Source: Sulfuritalea sp. | GTDB taxonomy: Bacteria; Pseudomonadota; Gammaproteobacteria; Burkholderiales; Rhodocyclaceae | Assembly (NCBI GenBank): GCA_030247575.1 | Contig: JAOTRV010000037.1 | Span: 1 to 37,402, forward strand | Direction of reading: 5' to 3' | Length of the DNA: 37,402 nt | In this document: piece after piece, positions 15,366 to 22,593 of the stretch | How the letters are laid out: the number at the start of each line of letters is the position of its first letter | How positions within the stretch are numbered: position 1 is the stretch's first letter | Made by a program: the position numbers and the translations under genes | Notes under the pieces: generated by a model | Told to the model about the DNA's origin: nothing | What the model saw: the letters and a program-made list of their open reading frames with translations, nothing else | The model's database searches: none

Positions 15366-16241
15366 ATGCGTTCCATCGTCTTCGCCGCATTGCTCGCGCT
15401 GGCACAACTCGCGGCTGCACAGCCGGCACTCAAGGTCACGCAGCTGGCCGAATTCGCCGACGGGCTGACGCAACCCCACGACGGTGCCTTCTCTCCCGAC
15501 GGCAAGCTGATCTACCTCACCGACATGCGCAACAGCCGCATCCGCGTCCTCGAAGCGATGACGCTGAAGCCGGTCGGCAGCTTCGGCGCGGGCGAATTGT
15601 CCTATCCGCACGATGCGGTATTCGACCAGGCCGGGCGCCTGCTGGTGGCCGACACCGGCAACGACCGGATCGCGATCTACGAGATCAAGAATACGCAGGC
15701 GACGCTGGTCGGCGAATTGAAAGGCCTCGCCGCGCCCGAGGGTGTGGCGGTCGCGCCGGACGGGCGGGTGCTGGTCAGCAACACGCGCGCGGCAACGCTC
15801 AGCGTGTTTCGCGACGGCACGCTGGAACGCACGGTCGGCAGCTACGGCGCGAAGGACGGCGAGTTCGCGAACCAGCACGACATCGAGGCGGCGAGCGACG
15901 GCAGCGTCTATGTCGTCGATTCAGGCAACAACCGGGTGCAGGTGTTCGACGCCGCGCTGAAGCACCGCAGCAGCATTGGCGCCGCGCTCGGCCTCAACGG
16001 GCCGAAATACATCGCCTTCGACGGCGACCGGATCTGGCTCGCCGACGAGAACAACCACCGCATCCTGCTGCTCGACAAGCAGCACCAGGTCCTCGGCATG
16101 CTCGGCAGCGGCAAGCGCGGCCGCGGCCCCAACGCCTTCTACAAACCCGAGGCCGTGCTAGCCCGCGCGCCGCATGTCTGGGTCATCGATACCTACAACG
16201 ACCGCATCGTGCTGCTGCGCGTCGACCAGGCGTTTTACTAA
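15366..16241 (+). CDS. Secreted NHL-repeat beta-propeller protein
   Basis: The 291-residue protein has a signal peptide (MRSIVFAALLALAQLAAAQP) followed by about five or six NHL-type blades. These are visible as repeated AVFDQAGRLLVADTGNDRIAI-like units (for example GVAVAPDGRVLVSNTR, DIEAASDGSVYVVDSGNNRV and IAFDGDRIWLADENNHRIL). Such propellers act as binding scaffolds or lactonase-like enzymes in the periplasm; the ligand is not readable here. GGGAGG precedes ATG 15366. Its stop codon overlaps the convergent membrane-protein gene by 4 nt. Confidence 0.82.
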   Translation: MRSIVFAALLALAQLAAAQPALKVTQLAEFADGLTQPHDGAFSPDGKLIYLTDMRNSRIRVLEAMTLKPVGSFGAGELSYPHDAVFDQAGRLLVADTGNDRIAIYEIKNTQATLVGELKGLAAPEGVAVAPDGRVLVSNTRAATLSVFRDGTLERTVGSYGAKDGEFANQHDIEAASDGSVYVVDSGNNRVQVFDAALKHRSSIGAALGLNGPKYIAFDGDRIWLADENNHRILLLDKQHQVLGMLGSGKRGRGPNAFYKPEAVLARAPHVWVIDTYNDRIVLLRVDQAFY

Positions 16242-16678
16242 CCGAGAATCGCGACGGCGACGGTGAGCAGGCCGAGCACCAGGTTCACCAGCACCAGCCG
16301 GCGGATGGAATTCATCGCCGCTCCCGCCGCCGGCCAGTCCTGAACGGCGACGGCCGCCACCATGCGGCCGTGAAAGCGCAGCACGATCAGGCCGAAGATC
16401 GCGGTCATCACGACCGCGATTCCTGCCATGACATACCAGTTGCCCGGAATCGCGGCGCCGGCCTGCGAGAAGCGGGCGAGGCCGCTGGCCCACAGCAGCA
16501 GCAGGGACCAGCCGACCAGGCTGAAGAAGCGCCCGAGCACGGCGGCCAGCAGCGGCAAACGTTGCGGCGGCGGCAGCTGGGCGGCGGCTACGGGCCGCAG
16601 GCAGAAATGGGCGAAGACCATGCCGCCGATCCAGACGATCACCGCCGCGAGATGGATCAGGACGAAAATGCGGTTCAT
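16238..16678 (-). CDS. Small integral membrane protein, CopD-like
   Basis: The 146-residue protein has four predicted transmembrane helices (about residues 5-25, 45-68, 80-101 and 125-145). The first contains HLAAVIVWIGGMVFAHF, the heme/copper-region pattern of the CopD-type domain in small membrane proteins. No metal-binding pair can be assigned securely, so a role in copper homeostasis is only possible. It is convergent with the NHL gene (stop codons overlap) and divergent from dbpA. Confidence 0.7.
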   Translation of the reverse strand: MNRIFVLIHLAAVIVWIGGMVFAHFCLRPVAAAQLPPPQRLPLLAAVLGRFFSLVGWSLLLLWASGLARFSQAGAAIPGNWYVMAGIAVVMTAIFGLIVLRFHGRMVAAVAVQDWPAAGAAMNSIRRLVLVNLVLGLLTVAVAILG

Positions 16679-16755
16679 GGGCAGGTCTCCGGAAAATGCG
16701 CACCAAGCGCGAGTATAGGGTCGCCGCCCGAACTGTCGCGGGCCGCGCCGCCGAT

Positions 16756-16779
16756 AGTCGGCGCCGGCGATACGGCGAT
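16756..16779 (+). repeat. Dispersed 24-bp repeat, copy B (upstream of dbpA)
   Basis: Begins AGTCGGCGCCGG and ends ATACGGCGAT. It lies between the membrane-protein gene and the dbpA promoter. Confidence 0.75.
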
Positions 16780-16806
16780 CTGCCGGGACGTCCGCGGCAA
16801 CGCGAC

Positions 16807-16812
16807 TATAAT
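16807..16812 (+). promoter_or_regulatory. Consensus -10 box of dbpA, almost at the start codon
   Basis: A perfect TATAAT lies five bases before ATG 16818, inside the inverted repeat CGCGA-N6-TCGCG. A transcript starting 6-7 nt downstream of it would begin at or just after the AUG, so dbpA may be leaderless. No good -35 box is visible. Confidence 0.55.
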
Positions 16813-16817
16813 CGCGT

Positions 16818-18272
16818 ATGACTCACTCCCCACCCTCCATCGCCGCCGCCGCATCAGCGCCCGCGGACACCGACCCCGCGCCGAATTTGTCGTTCGACAG
16901 CTTGCCGCTGGCGCCCGCCACGCTGGCCAACCTGAAGCAGCTGGGCTACCTGCAGATGACGCCGATCCAGGCCGCCAGCCTGCCGCCGGCGCTGGCCGGC
17001 CGTGACCTGATCGCGCAGGCCAGGACCGGCAGCGGCAAGACCGCGGCCTTCGCGCTGTGCCTGCTGGCCAAGCTGAATCCGCGCCGCTTCGCGGTGCAGG
17101 CGCTGGTGCTGTGCCCGACGCGGGAGCTGGCCGACCAGGTGACGCAGGAAATCCGCCGCCTCGCGCGCGGCGCCGACAACATCAAGGTGCTCACCTTGTG
17201 CGGCGGCAGCACCATGCGGCCGCAGATCTCCAGCCTCGAACACGGCGCCCATGTCGTGGTCGGCACGCCGGGGCGCATCATGGATCACCTGCAGCGCGGC
17301 AGCCTCGACCTCGCGGCGCTCGACACACTGGTGCTGGACGAGGCCGACCGCATGCTGGACATGGGCTTCTTCGACGACATCGTCACCGTGGCCAAGGCCT
17401 GCCCGAAGCAGCGGCAGACGCTGCTGTTCTCCGCCACCTATCCCGAAGGCATCGCCAGCCTGAGCCGGCAGTTCCTGCGCCAGCCGCAGCAGATCGCGCT
17501 GCTGGAGCAGCACGAGCCGGGCCAGATCCGCCAGCTGTTTTTCGAGGTGGCGCCCGAGCAGCGCCTGGCGGCCGTCGCGCTGCTGCTGCGCCACTACCGG
17601 CCGGTCAGCACGCTGGCCTTCTGCAATACGCGCCAGCAGTGCCGCGACCTGCTGCAGGTCTTGCGCGCCGAGGGTTTCGTCGCCCTGGCCCTGCACGGCG
17701 AGCTGGAGCAGCGCGAGCGCGACCAGGTGCTGGTGCAGTTCGCCAACCGCAGCTGCTCGGTGCTGGTCGCCACCGACGTCGCCGCGCGCGGCCTCGACAT
17801 CGAGCAGCTCGAAGCGGTGATCAACGTCGACGTGACGCCGGACACCGAGGTGCACGTCCATCGCATCGGCCGCACCGGGCGCGTCGATCAGGCGGGCTGG
17901 GCCTTCAGCCTGGTCAGCGGCAACCAGATGGCGCGCGTGGACAACATCGAAAAGGCGCTGGGCCACGAAATCCGCTGGCACTCGCTGAGTGAACTGCAGG
18001 CCGCGCCCGGCAAGCCGCTGCTGCCGCCGATGGTCACGCTGCTGATCCTCGGCGGTCGCAAGGAGAAGATTCGTCCCGGCGACGTGCTCGGCGCGCTGAC
18101 CGGGGAAGCCGGCTTCCGCAAGGAGCAGATCGGCAAGATCAACGTCACCGACACCAGCACCTACGTCGCCGTCGAGCGCAGCATCGCGAAGGACGCGCTG
18201 CGCAAGCTGTCGGCCGGCACGATCAAGGGCAAAAAGGTGAAAGTGCATCTGCTGCGCGACGAGGGCGGCTGA
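16818..18272 (+). CDS. dbpA: ATP-dependent RNA helicase DbpA (DEAD box)
   Basis: The 484-residue protein carries the DEAD-box motifs in order: Q motif (LGYLQMTPIQ, 42-51), Walker A ARTGSGKT (68-75), PTRELA, TPGR, VLDEAD (Walker B, 172-177), SAT (205-207), then ATDVAARGLDIE and HRIGRTGR in domain 2. The C-terminal 75 residues (VTLLILGGRKEKIRPGDVLG onward) are the DbpA RNA-binding RRM, which recognises hairpin 92 of 23S rRNA and directs the helicase to large-subunit assembly. The N-terminal 25 residues, rich in Ala and Pro, extend beyond the E. coli protein, and the promoter lies directly against the ATG. Confidence 0.95.
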   Translation: MTHSPPSIAAAASAPADTDPAPNLSFDSLPLAPATLANLKQLGYLQMTPIQAASLPPALAGRDLIAQARTGSGKTAAFALCLLAKLNPRRFAVQALVLCPTRELADQVTQEIRRLARGADNIKVLTLCGGSTMRPQISSLEHGAHVVVGTPGRIMDHLQRGSLDLAALDTLVLDEADRMLDMGFFDDIVTVAKACPKQRQTLLFSATYPEGIASLSRQFLRQPQQIALLEQHEPGQIRQLFFEVAPEQRLAAVALLLRHYRPVSTLAFCNTRQQCRDLLQVLRAEGFVALALHGELEQRERDQVLVQFANRSCSVLVATDVAARGLDIEQLEAVINVDVTPDTEVHVHRIGRTGRVDQAGWAFSLVSGNQMARVDNIEKALGHEIRWHSLSELQAAPGKPLLPPMVTLLILGGRKEKIRPGDVLGALTGEAGFRKEQIGKINVTDTSTYVAVERSIAKDALRKLSAGTIKGKKVKVHLLRDEGG

Positions 18273-18295
18273 GCGCCGTCCCGTCAGCGTCTACT
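18272..18295 (-). repeat. Dispersed 24-bp repeat, copy I (dbpA-arfB gap, degenerate)
   Basis: On the minus strand it begins AGTAGACGCTGACG and ends GACGGCGCT. It starts at the last base of the dbpA stop codon. It is more degenerate than copies B-G. Confidence 0.5.
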
Positions 18296-18319
18296 CCTCA
18301 ACGCCCGCCGCTGCGCACC

Positions 18320-18736
18320 ATGCCCGCCGCCGAACCCGCATTCCTGCTGCGCGAGGACGAGGTCGAGATCACCGCGATCCGCGCCCAGGGCGCGGGCGGG
18401 CAGAACGTCAACAAGGTGTCGAACGCGGTCCACCTGCGTTTCGACATCCGCGCCTCGTCGCTGCCCGAGGAGATCAAGGCGCGCCTGCTGCAGTTGCGCG
18501 ACCAGCGCATCAGCGCCGACGGCATCGTGGTGATCAAGGCGCAGCAATACCGCAGCCTCGAACGCAACACGTTCGCCGCGCTGGAGCGCCTGCGCGAGTT
18601 GATCGCGGCGGCCGCTTTCATTCCCCGCCAGCGCCGCGCCACCAAGCCGACGCGCAACTCGCAGAAGCGCCGCGTCGACAGCAAGGTCCTGCGCGGAAAA
18701 GTGAAGGCCCAGCGCGGCCGCGTCAGCGAGTCGTGA
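18320..18736 (+). CDS. arfB: Alternative ribosome-rescue factor ArfB (peptidyl-tRNA hydrolase)
   Basis: The 138-residue protein has the release-factor-like catalytic domain with GAGGQNVNKVSNAVHLRFD (GGQ at 26-28) and a basic C-terminal tail (KAQQYRSL... KRRVDSKVLRGKVKAQRGR). In ArfB/YaeJ this tail enters the empty mRNA channel of stalled ribosomes, where the protein hydrolyses peptidyl-tRNA on non-stop complexes. It follows dbpA by 47 nt and may share its transcript. Its 3' end overlaps the convergent Fe-S protein gene by 14 nt. Confidence 0.93.
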   Translation: MPAAEPAFLLREDEVEITAIRAQGAGGQNVNKVSNAVHLRFDIRASSLPEEIKARLLQLRDQRISADGIVVIKAQQYRSLERNTFAALERLRELIAAAAFIPRQRRATKPTRNSQKRRVDSKVLRGKVKAQRGRVSES

Positions 18737-19433
18737 TCCGGCAGTGGCGCTCGATCTCGCGCAGCGAGATCGAATAAGCGTGCCGCATCTGCTCGTCGCC
18801 ATAGCGATGGGCGCTGCCGACCGGGCAACTGACGCGCGCGACGCAGGTCGCCTTGCAGCGTGACGAGGCTTCCCGGCGGTAGGCGATGCACTTGTCCAGC
18901 GCGAAGCTGCCGCCATCCATCGCCCCGGCCGGGCAGGCAGCGATGCAAGGTCTGTCCGCGCAGCGGGCGCAGGGCGATTCGCTTTGCAGCGGCCGGCTCG
19001 GTTCGAGGTCGGTATCCGCCAGCAGCACCACGCGATAGGCGAACCACGTTCCCCAGTCCTGGTTGATGCCGAGCATGAAGGGCGACGCATGGTGCCAGCC
19101 CGCGATCCGGCCCAGCGCCTGCAAGTCCGCCGGAATGTCGCCGGGGTAGATGATCTCGCCGGCCGTGTCGGGGAATTGCTGCGCAAACCACTGCTCGACC
19201 GTCCGGACGCTGAAGTCGTCGATCGGGTTTTCCGAGCGCATGCCGGAGGCCTTGACCGCGTCCCACAAACTTCTGCCGCCGTGACCGATCAGGATCAGCT
19301 GGCGATAGCGATGTGCCGGATCGTAGCGGCCGCGCAGCGCAGCGACCGCGTCCGCGGGCAGTTGGTCCAGATCGAAGACGGCCTGCAGGTTGAGGCCCGC
19401 GCCATTCAGCACGCTGAAGTCGCCAACGCTCAC
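18723..19433 (-). CDS. 4Fe-4S ferredoxin-like protein, QueG-related C-terminus
   Basis: The 236-residue protein has a C-terminal cysteine cluster: CARCADRPCIAACPAGAM (Cys155, 158, 163, 167), then Cys182, Cys193, Cys197 and Cys203-Pro. The first four fit one [4Fe-4S] site. The others, spaced C-X3-C-X5-CP, could bind a second. The N-terminal 140 residues have no motif I recognise, although the spacing of the Fe-S part recalls epoxyqueuosine reductase (QueG) without its cobalamin-binding domain. It is likely a cytoplasmic electron-transfer or reductase subunit of unknown substrate. It overlaps arfB tail-to-tail. Confidence 0.75.
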   Translation of the reverse strand: MSVGDFSVLNGAGLNLQAVFDLDQLPADAVAALRGRYDPAHRYRQLILIGHGGRSLWDAVKASGMRSENPIDDFSVRTVEQWFAQQFPDTAGEIIYPGDIPADLQALGRIAGWHHASPFMLGINQDWGTWFAYRVVLLADTDLEPSRPLQSESPCARCADRPCIAACPAGAMDGGSFALDKCIAYRREASSRCKATCVARVSCPVGSAHRYGDEQMRHAYSISLREIERHCRITTR

Positions 19434-19452
19434 TGGGCTACCCTCCCTCCAA

Positions 19453-19471
19453 CCCCTCCCGCCGGGAGGGG
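19453..19471. other. 8-bp G+C hairpin between Fe-S protein and thioredoxin genes
   Basis: CCCCTCCC-GCC-GGGAGGGG forms a strong hairpin without a T-run. A second G+C inverted repeat (GGCGCCCC with GGGGCGCT) follows within 19511-19541, just after the thioredoxin stop. They may give Rho-dependent or structure-assisted termination. Confidence 0.5.
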
Positions 19472-19541
19472 GCGACCGAGGTTCGCCGCGGTGCGGCTCC
19501 AGGTGATGGCTGGCGCCCCTTCGGGCGGCCGCGCGGGGCGC

Positions 19542-19856
19542 TCATGCGCCGTCGATCTGCGCCAGTGCCTGTTCGATCACGCCTGCGTCGGCGGGCCGCA
19601 CCAGGCGCGCCACTTCCTGGCCCTGGCGCAGGAAGACCAGCGTCGGCCAGAGCTTGACGCGGAAGGTCCGTCCGAGGCGGCGGCCCGCACCGTCTTCGAT
19701 CCTGATGTGGCGCACACCGGGATGCCGGGCCAATGCTTCCGCGATCAGGGGCTGGGCGGCGCGGCAGTGGCCGCAATGGGCGGCGCCGAATTCGACGAGC
19801 GTGGGCTCTTCGAGTGCGTCGATTTCCTCGCGCGTGGGTTCAACAATGGAATTCAT
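19542..19856 (-). CDS. Thioredoxin-fold protein with CGHC active site
   Basis: The 104-residue protein has the thioredoxin fold with VEFGAAHCGHCRAAQPLI (redox pair Cys28/Cys31) and the cis-proline loop KLWPTLVF (Pro71). The CGHC dipeptide is that of protein disulfide isomerases rather than the CGPC of thioredoxin 1, suggesting a less reducing protein. There is no signal peptide, so it is cytoplasmic. The start at ATG 19856 is preferred over an in-frame ATG at 19907 because homology begins there. It follows the TlpA-like gene on the same strand, separated by 64 nt. Confidence 0.85.
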   Translation of the reverse strand: MNSIVEPTREEIDALEEPTLVEFGAAHCGHCRAAQPLIAEALARHPGVRHIRIEDGAGRRLGRTFRVKLWPTLVFLRQGQEVARLVRPADAGVIEQALAQIDGA

Positions 19857-19920
19857 GGCGGGCTTCTCGTGGTTTCTTCGGCGTGATTTGGCGTGATTTA
19901 GCGTCACTCGGCCGCAGCAT

Positions 19921-20430
19921 TTACATCTTGATGCGGAAGGCTTTTGCGATCACTTCCAGGGCCTCGGGGCTGTCCCATTCCTTGGCGCCGTAGTACTTCG
20001 CGAGGACGCGACCCTGCGCATCGACCAGCAGGGTCAGCGGCAGCCGGTCGGCGCCGAGCATGTTTTCGAGCAACAGCCGGGTGTCGATGAAATGGCTGAA
20101 GCTGGTCTTGTATTGGTGCAGGAAGGCCATCGCCTTGTCGCGGTAGTCGTCCGTGGAAATGCCGATCACGGTGAACTTCTTTCCGCCGCGGCGCGCAAGC
20201 CTTTCCAGCGAGCCCATTTCCACTCGGCAGGGCCCGCACCAGCTGGCCCAGACATTGATGATCAGCGGTGTGCCGCGGAATTCCGACAATTCGCGGGACG
20301 GTCCCGACAGCCCCTGCATGGGCGCCGGGCGCAGCGTGCCGCCGATCGGCACTTCGCCGGGAGTTGCCGCCGACGCGAGGGTGGTCGTGGCGAGCAGGCA
20401 GAGCAGCAGACAGGAGAACAATAGTTTCAT
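19921..20430 (-). CDS. TlpA/ResA-like periplasmic thiol-disulfide oxidoreductase
   Basis: The 169-residue protein has a signal peptide or N-terminal anchor (MKLLFSCLLLCLLATTTLAS, with a possible cleavage after AA at 22) and the TlpA-family motif INVWASWCGPCRVEM with Cys65/Cys68. The family insertion and the cis-Pro (LPLTLLVDAQGRV) follow. Such proteins reduce disulfides in apocytochrome c or copper chaperones in the periplasm. It is first in a two-gene minus-strand unit with the CGHC protein and divergent from the flavin reductase gene across 97 bp. Confidence 0.87.
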   Translation of the reverse strand: MKLLFSCLLLCLLATTTLASAATPGEVPIGGTLRPAPMQGLSGPSRELSEFRGTPLIINVWASWCGPCRVEMGSLERLARRGGKKFTVIGISTDDYRDKAMAFLHQYKTSFSHFIDTRLLLENMLGADRLPLTLLVDAQGRVLAKYYGAKEWDSPEALEVIAKAFRIKM

Positions 20431-20527
20431 GGCCCGAGTCTACCAGCCGCCGCCGCGCCGGCAGAGGCGTAGACTTTGCCGGTGTGCGGGGATTGATCCG
20501 CTGCAACGCGACGAACGGAGGTGAAAA

Positions 20528-21064
20528 ATGGCCAAGCGCTCCTACCCCCTGTCCAAGGTCTACGGCCTGCTCGAACCGGGCCCGGTGGTGCTGCTCAGCA
20601 CGGCACACAAGGGCAAGTTCAACGTCATGGCGATGTCCTGGCACATGATGATGGAGTTCGAGCCGCCGCTGGTGGGCTGCCTCGTCGGCGGCCGCCACCT
20701 GATCTTCGAGGCGCTTATGGCGACGCGGCAATGCGTGATCAACATTCCGACCGCGGACATCGCGGACAAGGTGATCGGCTGCGGCAACACCTCCGGCCGC
20801 CGCGTGGACAAGTTCAAGGCCTTCGGCCTGACGCCGCTGCCGGCCAAGACCGTCGACGCGCCGCTGATCGCCGAGTGCTACGCCAACCTCGAATGCCGCG
20901 TGGCCGATACGCGACTGGTGAACCGCTACAACTTCTTCGTGCTCGAAGTGCAGAAGGCCTGGATCGACCCCGCCTGCAAGGACCCGCGCACGCTGCACCA
21001 TCGCGGTGGGGGCCGCTTCATGATCGCCGGCGAAACGGTCAAGCTGGCCTCGAAAGCCAAGTAG
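20528..21064 (+). CDS. Flavin reductase-like FMN-binding protein
   Basis: The 178-residue protein belongs to the flavin-reductase-like split-barrel domain family (PF01613): GPVVLLSTAHKGKFNVMAMSWHMMMEFEPPLVGC is the typical N-terminal core, where FMN or FAD binds, and CVINIPTADIADKV follows. GGAGG precedes the ATG by six bases. Members supply reduced flavin to monooxygenases or act on unknown substrates; no monooxygenase partner is adjacent, so its role is open. A copy of the 24-bp repeat starts at the last base of its stop codon. Confidence 0.85.
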   Translation: MAKRSYPLSKVYGLLEPGPVVLLSTAHKGKFNVMAMSWHMMMEFEPPLVGCLVGGRHLIFEALMATRQCVINIPTADIADKVIGCGNTSGRRVDKFKAFGLTPLPAKTVDAPLIAECYANLECRVADTRLVNRYNFFVLEVQKAWIDPACKDPRTLHHRGGGRFMIAGETVKLASKAK

Positions 21065-21087
21065 CCGCCGTAGCGCCGGCGTCGACT
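21064..21087 (-). repeat. Dispersed 24-bp repeat, copy C (left boundary of TA array)
   Basis: On the minus strand it begins AGTCGACGCCGG and ends CTACGGCGGC. It starts at the last base of the flavin-reductase stop and precedes the first toxin-antitoxin-like module. Confidence 0.75.
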
Positions 21088-21115
21088 ATCGACGTTCCGT
21101 TGTCGCGTAGCACGT

Positions 21116-21152
21116 TGCAGCAGTTCCAGTGATTCTGGACGAGTGTGGAAGC
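21116..21152. repeat. 37-bp boundary repeat, copy 1
   Basis: It starts TGCAGCAGTT and ends GTGGAAGC; 32 of 37 positions match 22543-22579 by eye. It contains the small hairpin TCCAG-N5-CTGGA and ends two bases before the nucleotidyltransferase stop codon, so it is the 3' boundary of module 1. Confidence 0.75.
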
Positions 21153-21154
21153 AT

Positions 21155-21862
21155 TCATGTCGGGTTCAGGCTGGCAATGGCGGTCACGCGGCGGCGGACA
21201 GCTTCGATGCGACTGTCGTAGAGTTCGTCGTAAACCACGAGGCCGGGCAAGGTGTTTTCGAAATCCGGATGAAGCAGCACTGCGCGGAAACGCGCCGCAA
21301 GGTGAGCGGCAAGTTCGCCACCCGCTTCGGCGATCTCGGTCTCGACACCGGGACGACCGCCGAGCACATTGATGATGTCCTCGAAATCGTGGCTGACCAT
21401 CAAGTCGTTGCCGCCGCGCGTGGCGAAGGCTTCGAACTTCGTGGCAAGGAAGGCCGGTGCCGAAATCAGTCGTATCGACGCACCACTTGGCAGGAGCATC
21501 GGCATTGCGGTTGCCGTGGCAATGGGATACCAGCGATTCGAGAAGCCGAGAACGCGCTCATCCGTCGGCATCAGGTCCACTTCCACGTTGCCAACTCGCC
21601 AGCGGCAGATCGGCGCATCCGGTGTCATGTCACGGACAAATCCCCGTTCGGCAAAGCGGGCCTCCAGTGCGTGATATCCGGCAAGGGCAGCGACTTCCGC
21701 CACGAGGTCCACATCGAAGGTTGCACGTGGCGGCGGCGCTTGCACCGATGTGTACAGCATCCCGGCGGCACACCCGCCGACAAAAATCAGTTCATCGCAT
21801 AAGTCGCCCAGGGCACGGGCGACCAACTCCACCCGTTGCAAGTTGGGGTCGGCAGGATTCAC
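21155..21862 (-). CDS. AbiEii-like nucleotidyltransferase (toxin candidate)
   Basis: The 235-residue protein has the nucleotidyltransferase pattern of the AbiEii/AbiGii toxin family: FVGGCAAGMLY (Gly29-Gly30), RATFDVDL with metal ligands Asp50 and Asp52, VEVDLM with Asp96, and the family-specific KFEAFATRGGNDLMVSHDFEDI. Such enzymes transfer NTPs to an RNA target, for example tRNA acceptor ends in MenT. Its start overlaps the stop of the upstream wHTH gene by 4 nt, the usual coupling of antitoxin and toxin. The call as a toxin is inferred from family and context, and the RNA target is unknown. Confidence 0.82.
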   Translation of the reverse strand: MNPADPNLQRVELVARALGDLCDELIFVGGCAAGMLYTSVQAPPPRATFDVDLVAEVAALAGYHALEARFAERGFVRDMTPDAPICRWRVGNVEVDLMPTDERVLGFSNRWYPIATATAMPMLLPSGASIRLISAPAFLATKFEAFATRGGNDLMVSHDFEDIINVLGGRPGVETEIAEAGGELAAHLAARFRAVLLHPDFENTLPGLVVYDELYDSRIEAVRRRVTAIASLNPT

Positions 21863-22392
21863 AGCCGCTCCTCGAAAATTTCCGTCGCCAGATTGCGTTC
21901 CCGTGCATTACCCATGCGCAGCGCGTCGAACAGCGCCAGATTTTCGTAGAGGGCCGGATTGCGCAAAGCGGCGGCCGGTGCGCTCGGGTAGAGCGGCATC
22001 AGGGCGATACCGCGTGCGCTGCCTTCCGCATGGGGCCAGACCGGCGGCGGATCGCCTGAGGGAGCGATCTTTTTGTCGAGAGGCGCGGCGGCATAGGCGG
22101 TGGGAACGCCCCCGACCATTCCTCCCCGCACCGCCGGAAATACGTAGCGTGCTCCATGTAGCAGGAATTCCTTGAATGCCGGCGTGAGAACGCGCGGCTG
22201 GCGATCAAGAAAAGCCAGCAAGCGTGCCTGTTCGGCCCGTCTCAGTGCGCCGTGTACCTCCGACATCGAAAGACCCGTAAGGGCCGCAAGATCGGGATAG
22301 GTCTGGTTTTCGCCCTTTACGGTGACCAGTGCCAGCAGCAGATAGAAATCCTGCGGCTTGAGTACAACTTGGCGATTGACGGGACGGCGCAT
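21859..22392 (-). CDS. Winged-helix protein, putative antitoxin of the nucleotidyltransferase
   Basis: The 177-residue protein has an N-terminal winged helix (LKPQDFYLLLALVTVKGENQTYPDLAALTGLSMSEVHGALRRAEQARLL, residues 11-59), with LAALTGLSMSEVHGALRRAE as the helix-turn-helix. A C-terminal region, YVFPAVRGGMVGGVPTAYAAAPL to the end, is without a recognised domain and probably binds the partner. It is the first gene of the pair. Its own promoter is overlapped by inverted repeats, as expected for autoregulation. It differs from classical AbiEi; I know of no experimental description of this particular pairing. Confidence 0.72.
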   Translation of the reverse strand: MRRPVNRQVVLKPQDFYLLLALVTVKGENQTYPDLAALTGLSMSEVHGALRRAEQARLLAFLDRQPRVLTPAFKEFLLHGARYVFPAVRGGMVGGVPTAYAAAPLDKKIAPSGDPPPVWPHAEGSARGIALMPLYPSAPAAALRNPALYENLALFDALRMGNARERNLATEIFEERL

Positions 22393-22416
22393 AGTGGATT
22401 CCAGCGTGTATTCTTG

Positions 22417-22459
22417 TTTCGCGAAAAGCGAAAGTACTTTATAAGCAGTGTATTGTCAA
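22417..22459 (-). promoter_or_regulatory. Promoter and operator of the wHTH/nucleotidyltransferase module
   Basis: On the minus strand TTGACA (22454-22459) and TACTTT (22431-22436) are spaced by 17 bp. The inverted repeat TTTCGC (22417-22422) / GCGAAA (22428-22433) overlaps the -10 box. This is an arrangement for repression by the first gene product. Confidence 0.7.
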
Positions 22460-22474
22460 TATATTTCTGCTGTC

Positions 22475-22498
22475 ATTCGCTATTCGCGAATAGCGAAT
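22475..22498. promoter_or_regulatory. 24-bp perfect palindrome upstream of the module-1 promoter
   Basis: The arms ATTCGCTATTCG / CGAATAGCGAAT give a 24-bp perfect palindrome, 15 bp upstream of the -35 box. It shares the GCGAA half-site with the operator at 22417-22433, so it is a likely second antitoxin-binding site. It abuts repeat copy D directly. Confidence 0.75.
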
Positions 22499-22522
22499 AG
22501 TCGGCGCTGGCGGTACGGCGGC
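22499..22522 (+). repeat. Dispersed 24-bp repeat, copy D (between TA modules 1 and 2)
   Basis: Begins AGTCGGCGCTGG and ends GGTACGGCGGC. It lies immediately next to the 24-bp palindrome and 20 bp before the second copy of the 37-bp boundary repeat. Confidence 0.8.
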
Positions 22523-22542
22523 ATGAGGCCCCGGCAGCATAG

Positions 22543-22579
22543 TGCAGCAGTTTCAGAGCTTCTGGACCAGGGTGGAAGC
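22543..22579. repeat. 37-bp boundary repeat, copy 2
   Basis: It starts TGCAGCAGTT and ends GTGGAAGC, like 21116-21152, with five mismatches in 37. It lies 14 bp after the 3' end of the HEPN gene, the equivalent place to copy 1 at module 1. Confidence 0.75.
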
Positions 22580-22593
22580 GCTAATGGATAGCT

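Noticed and set aside
16854-18248. 464-codon minus-strand frame opposite dbpA
   Set aside because: Shadow frame; dbpA carries all helicase motifs in order.
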